Positions 22,584 through 33,639 are shown, counted from the first letter of the stretch. The stretch: DNA of 64,000 nucleotides from Timema cristinae (GCA_039000515.1 JBCFYV010011172.1:78769846-78833845), one strand, 5' to 3'. The notes: generated by a model not told the origin, from the letters alone. Numbers and translations are program-made.

Positions 22584-24218
22584 CTAATGTTGTTCAAATA
22601 CATCAACTGCAGTTGGAAATTTATAAAACACTCTGTTCCCACGTAACACAAGGGATGGTTCTGGAAGAATTGAAACTATTTGTTCAAATGAAATGTATGA
22701 AACATCATCTTCATCGCGTTTGAAGAGCTGAATTCCTCTTTGGTCACTAACTCTAAAGTACATTACTTTGATGTCACCATCTTCCTCTACTTGGTTCTGG
22801 CAAACTGCAACATACCTATATTTACGATTTTGTTTAGAAAATTTGTTACCAGTTAATTGAATGAGTACAAATGTTCCAGTTTTTAAATTTTCTACACTTA
22901 AAGGGAGCCTATTTACTGAAACATTGTTTTCATTGCCTTCATCATTTTCACTACTCGAGTAAACATCTTCGTAACGCAATTCTTTGCCGTGTTTTGGCTG
23001 ATGACCGACAGCAAGTTCATCTTCCGAAAAACATGATATTTTAGATTCATATCTCAGTGTGCCAATTTCGTAATGTATGCACCTTTGACACTTAAAACAA
23101 CTAAGATTTCGTAAGCTCAGAATACCAGATTTTGCATCCCCAACTACTTGATGTACTTGCATGGTACCATAAAAACGTTTCAAGCATTTTTGTTCTAACT
23201 GTAATGATACACTTTCAATTTGGTCATTGGCTATTGCAATAATATCTATCCCAAGAACATTTTCAGTTAGAGTTGTTATTAAAGTTTCAAATGAGGCTAC
23301 ATCATTTCCTTCCGCCACAAGCCTGTCTGCTGTCCTTTTACATACTGCCCCAACACCATCGGGAGCACCTTTCCCATGGCCAGCTTCCAAATAATTCCAA
23401 GTAAATTTCTTTAATTTGGGATAGAATTTATCAAGTTTTGTTGCCAAAACATAAAACATGGTCTTGTTGCGATATTGTGTAGCTGGACTATCACTTAAAA
23501 AGTGAAGTGTGTCAACCTCATAATTATTTTCAATGTAGTTCAAAACTGGTTGGAGGTGAGCCCAGATAGCTGGTACATTGTGCTGGAGTGATTCTGATAG
23601 TGTACTAAAGCATTTAGTCGTCAACTCTCCATTAGATTCTCTCGAGTAAACAACAACCGTATGCAGTGATATCTGTTGTCGTGATCCCCCAAAGTGGAAG
23701 CTTTGAGTTTCCTCAGCATATTTTAAAGAGTAGTTTTCGCTGAAGTCCATATGAACTAGAGCTTCATTTTCTGCAAGTTTTGTTTTCAATGTTACTATCT
23801 CATTATATTGATGTAGTGCTCTCCCTTCATGTTTTAAGAAACATATTATATGCTTCTCAAATTCTTGCACCATATCAAAGATTGTGGTTTCGATCAAACC
23901 TTTAGTCATTTTGATAACAGTTTTTTCTTTTAGGATTTTTGTGTCAAAGAAACTTTCTTTCTTTGGCATCCATTTGAAATAATGTCCAGCTTTATTGGCA
24001 ATAAAGTCACTATATGAAGATTTACAACCCATGCAAATGTCACATTCACGTAAAAGACATTTTTCAGTTTTGTAGACACAACAGAATTCTTCCACAACAC
24101 CAGCAGTTGTATTTTTCCCTAAAACGCCTACCTTGAACAATCCCTTGATCAATAGTTCCATGTTTATATGTGTGATACACTTACAAGTATCTCGATCACT
24201 CACTCTCATTGGTTTCAC
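22584..24218 (-). pseudogene. Element 1 transposase, truncated duplicate with intact C-terminus
   Basis: 544 codons open, identical to residues 339 onward of the longer copy at 26625-29069 up to the frameshift there, then continuing 88 residues to the genuine C-terminus (YRYVAVCQNQVEEDGDIKVM ... VDVFEQH). Its upstream part is cut off at 24222, where the coding sequence CACCCAAAA joins unrelated GTGGGATAATAG. Contains CKC...H, FCCVYKTEKC and CDICMGC as probable zinc ligands (residues 12-65), HMDFSENY (D158), FLSDSPATQYRNK (D243), YLEAGHGKGAPDGVG (E278, D287) and a second Cys cluster CFKCQRC (374-380). Most likely the same gene as the longer copy, duplicated in the assembly. Confidence 0.75.
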
Positions 24219-24228
24219 CCAAAAGTGG

Positions 24229-27200
24229 GATAATAGTAGGGTACAACTTTAACAAAATTTATTTTATTGTACCACTTTTAAATAATTCAGTTTCTTATAG
24301 AATTATAACTCTACAAATAGCTGTCTGCTTATATAAAGTATGAATTAAAGGGTCTAACTTTATCTAGTTAGATTTCGGTATCAATACTGGTGCAACTCAT
24401 AGGCAGTATTTAATGTCCTGATGTGCGCCGTAGAGTGACGAATCATGTTACAATTCAAATAAGCCGGTCTCTACGTGCCTGAAAAAGGAGCATGGAAATT
24501 CAGATAAGGATTAGATTCATTAACTTTCATTTATTCTCCATGTTTAACTTTTACAGTTCACTTATTTTGCGAAGTTAATCCTTATTTATATGTCAACCAA
24601 TTCTTGTTTCTAGTCTTGATACAATTCTTTATGGTTTTGTGTTAGTTAAATAATTTTACGTGTATGATTGTTACTGCTTATTGGTAGTGTGACCTGATCA
24701 CATTTTTTGTGTTAGTTTTGAGTATTTGTATAGTCATTCTATATATGTTAAAATCAATATTACCACTTTAACTAATCTAACCACAGGATATTTGAATAAA
24801 GTTTGTTTATAATTCACTATTTTTTTCAATATCTTCAGCACAAATTATAGTTATATTGGAAGTCTATAATCATAGGTGACTGCTTCCTTATTAACTATAC
24901 TTTCAATCGGAATTTCAAAAAATCAAGAAGACAAAATAATTTTGATCCTTTCTTGGTGGTATGGGTTTTATCAAATCTTAGAGAGCAAAACATAATTAAA
25001 AATGGATCTTGCAGCTAAGCCTAAATGGTATTTGGCATGATTATAAATATAAATGGAAAGTAGAAATTAAATATATGATGTAGATTGAAATGATATAATT
25101 TCAAGTACATTAATTCCAACAGTACAAAAGAAAACAAGATAAAAAAAGATTGGTGATGATTATAGTTTTAAAAAGAAAAACGTGTTCCCAAACATAAACA
25201 AATAATTACTTCCTCTTAACATACATCATTTATATTTTTGCTACAATTCAAATATGGTTAATGACTTTTTTTGTTAACACTTATACATATCTGGATATTT
25301 AGATGAGTCTGGATTTTTAAGGGCCACGCAAGTCTTAGAGGATTTACATGAATAGGACACAAAGTTATTGAAAGATAATGGTTTAATGGTACGGACTAAA
25401 ACAACTGTATGGCTTATTGTTCCGATGCAGGTGACCTAAAATACTTCAACATATATAAAGCTGGGAAAATGTGAAGTGTTATATCTCCAAAATTGTTAAA
25501 TTTGAGATATTTGGTGTTTACGTTTATTTAGAATGTATGTGATTCACCTGCGGTGAAATTGAAACTAGTATGTAATTACTTAAGAAGATACAAGCTCGAG
25601 TTGTCATCAAGTAACATTGGTTTTATACACAAGGTCAAACTTCAATGCTCTTTTACACAAAAGTGAAAAATTGGACATAGAACACTTGCATTCTCGGGTG
25701 ACGATTTGATGGACATGTAACCCTCTTAGATCCCAAAACTATAGAAAATGCAATGGGAGATAACATATGCATCATTAAACTGCCTTATCATACAACAGGC
25801 TTTTTCAACTATTGGATAAGGTTGGAGTTCAACCACTAAAGCAGGGTTGGGACAGAAAGGTTACTTAGTGGCAAAGATTAAATTAAATAAGAATGCGAAC
25901 AGCTAAATTCGTAGATCTTTTGTTGAAATTTGACACATTGCTCTAACACCAGAAATTATCAAGTAAGGTTTTGAAAGTACTGGAATTTTCCCATCAAATC
26001 GCAAAATGTATCCTTCAAAACGATTGAACCCAATCAAACTTGAGTGATATAACCATAAAGAAAAACAATATATGGGTTATTGTCTACAAACTGGGTATTT
26101 TGAGGGTGAAAAATGGAGAAATTCAAATGTGAAAAAAAAAAAATTTCAATTTTATAATTAAGTTCTAAACATTATTAAAATGATGACATTTAAAGGAACA
26201 CTTTTAATTTTTATTATTTTAGTATTTATTTGCAAATATAATATATAGGTTAACAGGGGAATGATGCCATAAGCAGGGGAATGACTTTAAGTATAAAATA
26301 TTTTCAACTAATGTTGCTAACTTTCAATTTTAGCTTAAAATATGTTTCATAACAACATTTTGTAAACATTAAATACTAAATCAATAATTGTAAAGAAAGT
26401 GAAATTAAAAAACATTTAGCTCTAATGTTGTTCAAATACATCAACTGCAGTTGGAAATTTATAAAACACTCTGTTCCCACGTAACACAAGGGATGGTTCT
26501 GGAAGAATTGAAACTATTTGTTCAAATGAAATGTATGAAACATCATCTTCATCGCGTTTGAAGAGCTGAATTCCTCTTTGGTCACTAACTCTAAAGTACA
26601 TTACTTTGATGTCACCATCTTCCTCTACTTGGTTCTGGCAAACTGCAACATACCTATATTTACGATTTTGTTTAGAAAATTTGTTACAGTTAATTGAATG
26701 AGTACAAATGTTCCAGTTTTTAAATTTTCTACACTTAAAGGGAGCCTATTTACTGAAACATTGTTTTCATTGCCTTCATCATTTTCACTACTCGAGTAAA
26801 CATCTTCGTAACGCAATTCTTTGCCGTGTTTTGGCTGATGACCGACAGCAAGTTCATCTTCCGAAAAACATGATATTTTAGATTCATATCTCAGTGTGCC
26901 AATTTCGTAATGTATGCACCTTTGACACTTAAAACAACTAAGATTTCGTAAGCTCAGAATACCAGATTTTGCATCCCCAACTACTTGATGTACTTGCATG
27001 GTACCATAAAAACGTTTCAAGCATTTTTGTTCTAACTGTAATGATACACTTTCAATTTGGTCATTGGCTATTGCAATAATATCTATCCCAAGAACATTTT
27101 CAGTTAGAGTTGTTATTAAAGTTTCAAATGAGGCTACATCATTTCCTTCCGCCACAAGCCTGTCTGCTGTCCTTTTACATACTGCCCCAACACCATCGGG

Positions 27201-28056
27201 AGCACCTTTCCCATGGCCAGCTTCCAAATAATTCCAAGTAAATTTCTTTAATTTGGGATAGAATTTATCAAGTTTTGTTGCCAAAACATAAAACATGGTC
27301 TTGTTGCGATATTGTGTAGCTGGACTATCACTTAAAAAGTGAAGTGTGTCAACCTCATAATTATTTTCAATGTAGTTCAAAACTGGTTGGAGGTGAGCCC
27401 AGATAGCTGGTACATTGTGCTGGAGTGATTCTGATAGTGTACTAAAGCATTTAGTCGTCAACTCTCCATTAGATTCTCTCGAGTAAACAACAACCGTATG
27501 CAGTGATATCTGTTGTCGTGATCCCCCAAAGTGGAAGCTTTGAGTTTCCTCAGCATATTTTAAAGAGTAGTTTTCGCTGAAGTCCATATGAACTAGAGCT
27601 TCATTTTCTGCAAGTTTTGTTTTCAATGTTACTATCTCATTATATTGATGTAGTGCTCTCCCTTCATGTTTTAAGAAACATATTATATGCTTCTCAAATT
27701 CTTGCACCATATCAAAGATTGTGGTTTCGATCAAACCTTTAGTCATTTTGATAACAGTTTTTTCTTTTAGGATTTTTGTGTCAAAGAAACTTTCTTTCTT
27801 TGGCATCCATTTGAAATAATGTCCAGCTTTATTGGCAATAAAGTCACTATATGAAGATTTACAACCCATGCAAATGTCACATTCACGTAAAAGACATTTT
27901 TCAGTTTTGTAGACACAACAGAATTCTTCCACAACACCAGCAGTTGTATTTTTCCCTAAAACGCCTACCTTGAACAATCCCTTGATCAATAGTTCCATGT
28001 TTATATGTGTGATACACTTACAAGTATCTCGATCACTCACTCTCATTGGTTTCACC
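24229..28056. repeat. Second copy of a 4-kb tandem duplication (first copy 20217-24221)
   Basis: 24229-25474 matches 20217-21478 in order but with dozens of single-base insertions, deletions and substitutions. 25475-28056 then matches 21635-24221 almost perfectly, with only three one-base deletions noticed (about 25799, 26239 and 26687). The switch occurs at GTGAAGTG, with about 155 bp lost. Two adjacent pieces of one duplication with such different identity suggest a stitched assembly with one low-accuracy read segment rather than a biological duplication. Confidence 0.85.
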
Positions 28057-29069
28057 CAAAATGGACGGTGTCTGCAGAAAAATTCATAGCTAACCAATTT
28101 ATCTGGATAATCCTTCAAAAACTTCTTATGAAGGTTTCTCAATGTGTCATTCAGATACCGTTTTTGTTTTGTCACTTTTTTTTTTGTGATGAAGTCTTTC
28201 TTTCCAGGACAAATTCGACTGTTGCTGTCCAATTCTAAAAAGTTTTCTATCTCATCCTTTCTTATGTTCATTAATTGGAAATATTTTTTCGTCTTTCTCT
28301 CATATTTCAAATCAAAAGGTTTGCTTCCAATTGTTGATAGTGCCTTATGACATTTCAAAACATTTGAACACTGCCTGTAAAGACGATACTTCTTAATTAC
28401 TTTCCCTGCAATAATCTTTTTAAATAATTGCTTTTCTTTGTCTGAATCTACCTTCTTGTAGTTTTCATTAAGTTGATCTTTGATAGCTTCAGCAAACAGA
28501 AGTGTCTTAACAACTTGAGGACTTGGTCTTACTTCTTTTCTTAGCATTTGTTTAACACGGGTGCTGGGAGTAGGTGGGCATTGGCTTTTATTTTTCTGTA
28601 AACGTTCACATCTTTTCCTGTATTTTTGGACATCCCTTCTTAGTTTGTTTATCAACTCGTCCTTTTTCTTAAACTCTCTATTACGTCTTTTTCTAAATCT
28701 CATAGCTCTTTTCATTGCAGATTTTGTTCTTTTTGTTGTTGAAGCACCTATTTCAGAAACAGAGTCTGGTTGATCTATATCTTGCAGGTTAGTGTTTTGA
28801 TTCTCTTTTGCTTTGAGGTTAGTTCTGTAATTTTTAGAATTAACCCTCCATTGTTTCCGTTTCTTCCTTTGTTCACGTGGGGTTTGATCTTTGATAGGTT
28901 TTACAATTTTCTTCTCTTTCTTCTTCAAATATTTCAGTCGTTCCTTTTGCCTTTGCTCTTCTCTCTTCACTGGATCATTTTTAATATTTTTATAACGCTC
29001 CTGTTCTGCTTTTCTTTTCCTATTTAACTTCTCTTCCTCACTAACTATATTTTTCCTACTCTTCTTCAT
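26625..29069 (-). CDS. Element 1 transposase, near full length, C-terminus shifted
   Basis: 814 codons from ATG. Residues 1-165 are very basic with coiled-coil character (EEEKLNRKRKAEQERYKNIK, KREEQRQKERLKYLKKKEKK, MKRAMRFRKRRNREFKKK). A Cys/His module lies at about 350-403 (CKCITH, CC, C, CDICMGC). The presumed catalytic core has D496 (HMDFSENY), D581 (LSDSPATQYRNK) and E616 (YLEAGHGKG), with 34 residues between D581 and E616 as in DD34E transposases; D625 in GAPDG is an alternative third acid. A second Cys pair cluster and an acidic linker (SSSENDEGNE) follow. A one-base deletion near 26687, relative to the copy at 22850, replaces the last 88 residues by 20 unrelated ones; without it the protein would be 882 residues. 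Probably cuts and rejoins its own TIRs in the nucleus; this is inferred, as I know of no characterised member. Confidence 0.75.
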   Translation of the reverse strand: MKKSRKNIVSEEEKLNRKRKAEQERYKNIKNDPVKREEQRQKERLKYLKKKEKKIVKPIKDQTPREQRKKRKQWRVNSKNYRTNLKAKENQNTNLQDIDQPDSVSEIGASTTKRTKSAMKRAMRFRKRRNREFKKKDELINKLRRDVQKYRKRCERLQKNKSQCPPTPSTRVKQMLRKEVRPSPQVVKTLLFAEAIKDQLNENYKKVDSDKEKQLFKKIIAGKVIKKYRLYRQCSNVLKCHKALSTIGSKPFDLKYERKTKKYFQLMNIRKDEIENFLELDSNSRICPGKKDFITKKKVTKQKRYLNDTLRNLHKKFLKDYPDKLVSYEFFCRHRPFWVKPMRVSDRDTCKCITHINMELLIKGLFKVGVLGKNTTAGVVEEFCCVYKTEKCLLRECDICMGCKSSYSDFIANKAGHYFKWMPKKESFFDTKILKEKTVIKMTKGLIETTIFDMVQEFEKHIICFLKHEGRALHQYNEIVTLKTKLAENEALVHMDFSENYSLKYAEETQSFHFGGSRQQISLHTVVVYSRESNGELTTKCFSTLSESLQHNVPAIWAHLQPVLNYIENNYEVDTLHFLSDSPATQYRNKTMFYVLATKLDKFYPKLKKFTWNYLEAGHGKGAPDGVGAVCKRTADRLVAEGNDVASFETLITTLTENVLGIDIIAIANDQIESVSLQLEQKCLKRFYGTMQVHQVVGDAKSGILSLRNLSCFKCQRCIHYEIGTLRYESKISCFSEDELAVGHQPKHGKELRYEDVYSSSENDEGNENNVSVNRLPLSVENLKTGTFVLIQLTVTNFLNKIVNIGMLQFARTK

Positions 29070-30233
29070 GATGTTTTAAAAGTACCTAAAAAATAATAAA
29101 TCAATTAATCTTAAGTAGGCTAGGATATTAAAATGACTAGCTGACCACAATTTAAAAACAAAGTACCTATTAGACCTATTTGTTAAAAAAAAAGAATCAT
29201 CATTGATGGCTAAATACAGATATTTTAGCTAATTTTTTTGAGTCAAATTACTCAATTTATAGGCCTAGTTTCTTAATAACTACTTTCCTAAATGTATTAC
29301 TAAAATAAATAATCCTCTCAAATTGTGACTACTATATCATTTAATCATTAAATTATATAAGCATTTTAGGCTAGTTATGTATTATTTATATTTAATAAAA
29401 TAGGTAAACATTAATAGAAACATGATAATTTGAAGAATATTGTTTATAATACATGAAAGTTCTAGTTAATCATTCCCCTGGCTTACCAGTCATTCCCCTG
29501 CCCAAAGAAAGTACAGGGGAATGACTCCAGGGGAATGATGATTATGAGGTTATGAGCTTGAATTATCCATGTGGCTTATTCTAAAATACTTAAAAATGTG
29601 TCTATGGAAACATATTATTATTGTTTCTATTGTTGATAACATATAAACTTTATAATACAATAAATAAGCCATTTTAAACTCACCAGGGGAATGATGCTTT
29701 CATTAGTGACAGTGCAACATTTAAGAGCAACAATGAACACAGAAAAGAATATTCACATACAAAGACAATTATTAGAATAGAAATGTCAACTGCACAACTT
29801 CTTTTAATTATTTATTCCAATAATAATGCAGCTAGCTCTATCTCTTAGTTGGGAAATTAACTAATGATCTACCATAGAAATTACAAATGAAAACTGGAGA
29901 CATGATATAAAACTCAAATTAAGATGTTATGGAAGGTTTTTTTTAATAAACACTAATTATTTAAGATACATATATGTATTAGTACTTTTATATTGTCTAA
30001 AGTTTAAAAAAATGTGCTGTATTTATTTGAGTATTTAATCAATTAGTTACTGAATCTGTAGTTAGGACAATACAGGGGAATGATGTTTTACATATACATA
30101 TTTTTTTAAATTTAAATGTAGAACTAGTAGAAAGAAATTAATGTTAGCATTAAATCAACATTACAACAACTTAATAAACTTTCAAGTATAAAACATCTAC
30201 ATAGCTATTATATATAATAAGAGTTTAGGGACA
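29070..30233. repeat. Non-coding right arm of element 1 with six CAGGGGAATGA motifs
   Basis: Motifs at about 29468-29480 and 29489-29500 (complement strand), 29514, 29528, 29684 and 30073 (plus strand). Apart from these the 1.2 kb between the transposase ATG and the right TIR is AT-rich and without ORFs; it would hold the promoter. Confidence 0.7.
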
Positions 30234-30954
30234 TTAAAAGACCCAGTTTGTAGACAATCACCCATATATGAAACTGAACAAAGAAGGGTATGTCAGGCTG
30301 ATCAAACTGAAGAGTCAATAGCTGGTCCCAACAATGTTCTAGATATTCAAGTTAATGCTCCATCTACTTCTTTTCATAAACAGGTAAATCAACTACCATC
30401 TTTATAAAATCTTCTACTAAACAGAATAGGCAAAATCCCTGCACCTCAAATAAAAAGAAGAAAAATGGATTGCGGGGCAAAAGTAATCACATCAGACAAG
30501 TTCTTACAAGAAATAAGTGCAAAATCATCAAAGAGCTATAAATAAAGCAAAAATAAGAAACCCAAATTAAGTAAAACTATAAACTACCGAATAAAAAAGA
30601 ATTGTATGCAAATAGTGAAGAATAAATGGAAGAATAGAAAAGTAGTGGAAGTGATGATGACTTTACTAAGTTTATAGGATCTCTAGTGAATTTGAAGATA
30701 GTTTTGATTATGATGAGAACACACCAGTAATTTCTAAAGAAGACAAACAAGGTATTGATATCTCAAGCTTGCATCAATCAGATTTTGTTCTAGCTAAATT
30801 TGAGGCTATACAAAAACAAAAAGTAACAGAATACAGATATGTTTATGTGATACAGAATATCTTGGATGAGGTTGTGAAATACCTAATGTGTTTAAAATGT
30901 GTTGATTCTGCAAAGATGACATTCCAAGCAAATGAGGATGATGTACACTTCATT

Positions 30955-31064
30955 CACGGTAGGAATCATTCTCTGAAAGGTCTTTTTTCCTACCAATATC
31001 CTACTATAAAATAGATTTCTGGTAGGGAAAAGGGCCTTTCAGAAAACAATTCCTATGCTGAACA
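30955..31064. repeat. Palindromic interspersed repeat, copy 2
   Basis: Same design as 3105-3218: GGTAGGAATCATTCTCTGAA mirrored by TTCAGAAAACAATTCCTATG, with CCTACTATAAAATAG in the centre. It interrupts the pogo-like C-terminus between DDVHFI and YKDIIKKLPQPK. Confidence 0.7.
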
Positions 31065-31150
31065 GACTTTATCAATGATTAATTATAAGGATATTATAAA
31101 AAAATTACCTCAACCCAAAATCATCTGTGTTAGGGACCGCATCCGCTAAA

Positions 31151-33225
31151 AAATTTCAGATGCAATTGATGTGATATAAAAGAAATAGGCAATTTTGCTT
31201 GACTTAAGAACTTTCTTTAACTAGATAATTTTGCTAAACATTAATAACAAGATAACTTGGGAGAACATTTTTATAGTGCTATTATTATTCAAATGAAAGG
31301 ATTTTTTCTTTCTGTAATTCAATATCTATCATATATTTTAGTGTGTATACATACTATATCATTTGTTTTATTATAATAACAAAAAATTCCCCTAATTTTT
31401 TATCAGCAAATATGGTGGTATTTTATTGTTCAAGAAGTTGCTTTTTTAATGTAAAAAATTGCAAACCATAGTCATATTAAAAACTTGTAAAAAATTCACT
31501 CTTACAAGTTGACCAGGCTCTGTCCCACTATTACCTCAGCCTTCTACTAACTCAGTTATTGAGTTATCACAGTGTCCCTCTAATACCCCAGTCCTAACCC
31601 ACTACTACACCAATCCACAAGGTAATTGTATAAAGAGCATATTGAATTAAGATGATTTTTTTTGTTATTAAAATGAATTATATTCACTAAATTACATACA
31701 TGGTATATTAAGTAATTACATTAATTTTTTCATAAGAATTAAGACCTTAAATTAACTAAGTTTAATTTTGGTTTCACAATTACCCCACATGACCCTAGAG
31801 AAACAAAGTCAGAGAAACTAAGTCAGAGAATGAGGTTGAAAGGCTATATTGTAGTGCATTGTATAATAAATAATAATTAAGTATGTTTTCCTTGCCAAAT
31901 CACCATTATCCTGGCCCTAGCTAGCCAGGATTATGATGAAATAGTCTTACACGTGGAATAGAAGATTATCCCCAAAAGTTTTTAGGTTTAGATTTTCACA
32001 TCAGCAATAGATCTAATTTCAGTACCTACAGCAACAAAAATAAGAACTCTTATCTCACCATTTGTCATCTACAGGTGTCCAGGACAATGACAGTTTAAAA
32101 TCATAAATAACTTAGTCAAAACCAATATTTCAACTATGTTTTGTGAAATAACTGGACTGAAAAAACTAAATTGCACACATATGGACCAGAAAGACAAGAC
32201 TTCAACAACTGATTCAAATGTTAGTGCTGTCAAATCTTACTGCGGGGCAAAAGATACTCAAAAGAGGACAGAACAATGATTATTATTCTGGAGACAGTTT
32301 GTTAAGATTTTATTGTTCATGTATTTCAAGGTAAATAAAAAAAATCATAAATAAGAATTTTGTTCATGCCTATCTTAAGGTAGCTGTTACAAAGTCCAAC
32401 TCGGTTGTTTTTTAATTTAGTATTTTTTAACTTTCATAATGGTATTTCTTGGTAAAATATGATAAATATATTCTAGTTAAATATGATAAATATATTTTAA
32501 CCCAGGTCAAATTAATGAGCAGTGAATGATATTTGTTTGTTTCATGAGAATATCCCCCATATATTTTAATCAATGTGGGGTGTTATCGTCTAAAATATTA
32601 GTTTGGACAAAAAGTATGCCGTTTTAAAAGAAAACTAGATTTTATGATGTCAGTACGTTAACAAATTCATCCAGAAAGTTTTTAATTTGTAAAAAAATAA
32701 TTTTGCTGGCTCATATTTTTTTTCCTAAGGCTGTATGATTAGCAACAAAAAGCTGTAATTAAAAAATTGTTACAAAATGTTTATGATATTATAGGTAACA
32801 GAATGATAACCATTGTAACAGACGGCTTTAAATTATGTTGGGCTACTAATAAATCATAGTTTAAAGAATTCATAGGTCAAAATGCATGTGACCAAGAGGT
32901 AGAACTTTTATGTTAGAAGTATTTGAAATAGGCTAAGGGGATATGAGACTGAGCTTGTGGGCGAAATGTAAGCCTAAATGGTACCAATGGGTAGATGAGC
33001 CTGAAATAAACAGGGATATTAAGGTACTGCTCAAGACTCTATATAGTTATTAAAAAAAAGTTTCATTTTACACCACTCCTTTATCAAGCATGTAGAGCAC
33101 TACACATTCATGCACACAAAAGAAAATTTAGCTATGGGGAAGCTGTAGTACAAATTGGCATACAGAAAATTAAGTTATGCTTGCCAGGAACCAAATGAAA
33201 TTCAATCAACCAACAGGGTGAAACC
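31151..33225. other. Non-coding, decayed repeat sequence
   Basis: The left part probably belongs to the pogo-like element's 3' arm (CTGTCCCACTATTACCTC at 31522, ATTACCCCACATGACC at 31778). A short run, TGCGGGGCAAAAG, at 32242 repeats pogo sequence at 30471. No supported gene. Confidence 0.4.
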
Positions 33226-33480
33226 CACTTCGGTGGCCATGTGGTCTAACACACTACTCTCACAGTAGGCCTTAGGCTAGACTGCCGATGACAGGCAGAT
33301 TGAGGTTCTAATTTCGATCAGGTGTATTGATGGATTTTCCTAAATGGTTTTCCATTCCCCCTCCATGCAAATGTGGGTACACTTTCTATTGATATATCCT
33401 TCCTAATCCCTAAAACCAGTAGAGCAATTAGTACATAAGCGTATCACCCGAACGGTTAATAAGACATGCTAAATAAAAAG
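33226..33480 (+). mobile_element. tRNA-derived SINE, family B, full-length copy
   Basis: The head GGTGGCCATGTGGTCTAACA has an A-box-like core, a long variable-arm-like insert, and a decayed B box (GAGGTTCTAATTTCGATC). The body includes CATGCAAATGTGGGTACACT. The 3' end, GTATCACCCGAACGGTTAAT followed by AAGACATGC, resembles the tail of SINE-A. Partial copies lie at 41495 and 53200. Confidence 0.75.
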
Positions 33481-33639
33481 ATAATTGGGTGAATAAGTAA
33501 GTTGGCTAAATAGTGGCGAAGAAAATAAAACTGAATCCTATTCTCTAGTGTCCAACCATTTGAATCATGTCAAAGTTGCCATCTTACATGTTAACCTTGC
33601 TCATATTTTTCAAGACCTGAATAGCAAATAGAAAATTGA

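Larger units (their letters stand above)
22235..30263 (-). mobile_element. DNA transposon of apparently unnamed type (element 1)
   Basis: TIRs of about 30 bp: left GGGTTATTGTCTACAAACTG at 22235 (repeated at 26074), right the complement of GGGTGATTGTCTACAAACTG ending at 30263; three mismatches in 30. Target duplication ATATAT at 22229-22234 and 30264-30269; removal joins the two halves of the pogo-like host frame (ITIKKN to ETEQRR). As assembled it is 8.0 kb because of an internal tandem duplication; from the second left TIR the unit is 4190 bp. It encodes one minus-strand transposase and carries repeated CAGGGGAATGA motifs near both ends. Confidence 0.85.
21290..31150 (+). pseudogene. Pogo-like (DDE_1) transposase pseudogene, interrupted three times
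   Basis: Readable pieces: 21290-21480 (NLDESGFFSGPRSLRGITMK with the first catalytic D, then NTTVLAYCSDAGDIISPLII); up to 21617 (KERPLLLIF) joined to 21868 onward (DGHVTLLDPKTIENAMGD, IIKLPYHTTGLFQLLDKVGV), then FVDLLLKFDTLL and NLSDITIKKN up to 22234; resuming at 30270 (ETEQRRVCQADQTEES), IPAPQIKRRKMDCGAKVITS and KFLQEISAKSSKSYK; and 30769-30950 with SDFVLAKFEAI, TEYRYVYVIQN and NEDDVHFI, then YKDIIKKLPQPK at about 31085-31120. Those joints are made by removing the MITE at 21618, the transposon at 22235 and the palindrome at 30955. The N-terminal helix-turn-helix region is not recognisable. The family is Tc1/mariner superfamily, pogo group. Many stops and shifts: dead. Confidence 0.75.
19641..31800 (+). 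mobile_element. Approximate span of a pogo-like element with nested insertions
   Basis: Outer limits are inferred, not proven. GTGGTAACTGTGGGACAGCC at about 19653 and the complement of GGTAATAGTGGGACAGAGCC at about 31522-31541 form an inverted pair, with a further ATTACCCCACATG near 31780. Such GGTAA/GTGGGACA motifs are common near the ends of pogo-like elements. A piece resembling the SINE tail (CTGAACGGGTAGTAAGATG) sits at 19719. The transposase remains and all insertions are listed separately. Confidence 0.4.

Noticed and set aside
28005..29027. Plus-strand ORFs of 68-85 codons opposite the transposase
   Set aside because: Phe/Ser/Leu-rich shadows of the Lys/Arg-rich coding strand.
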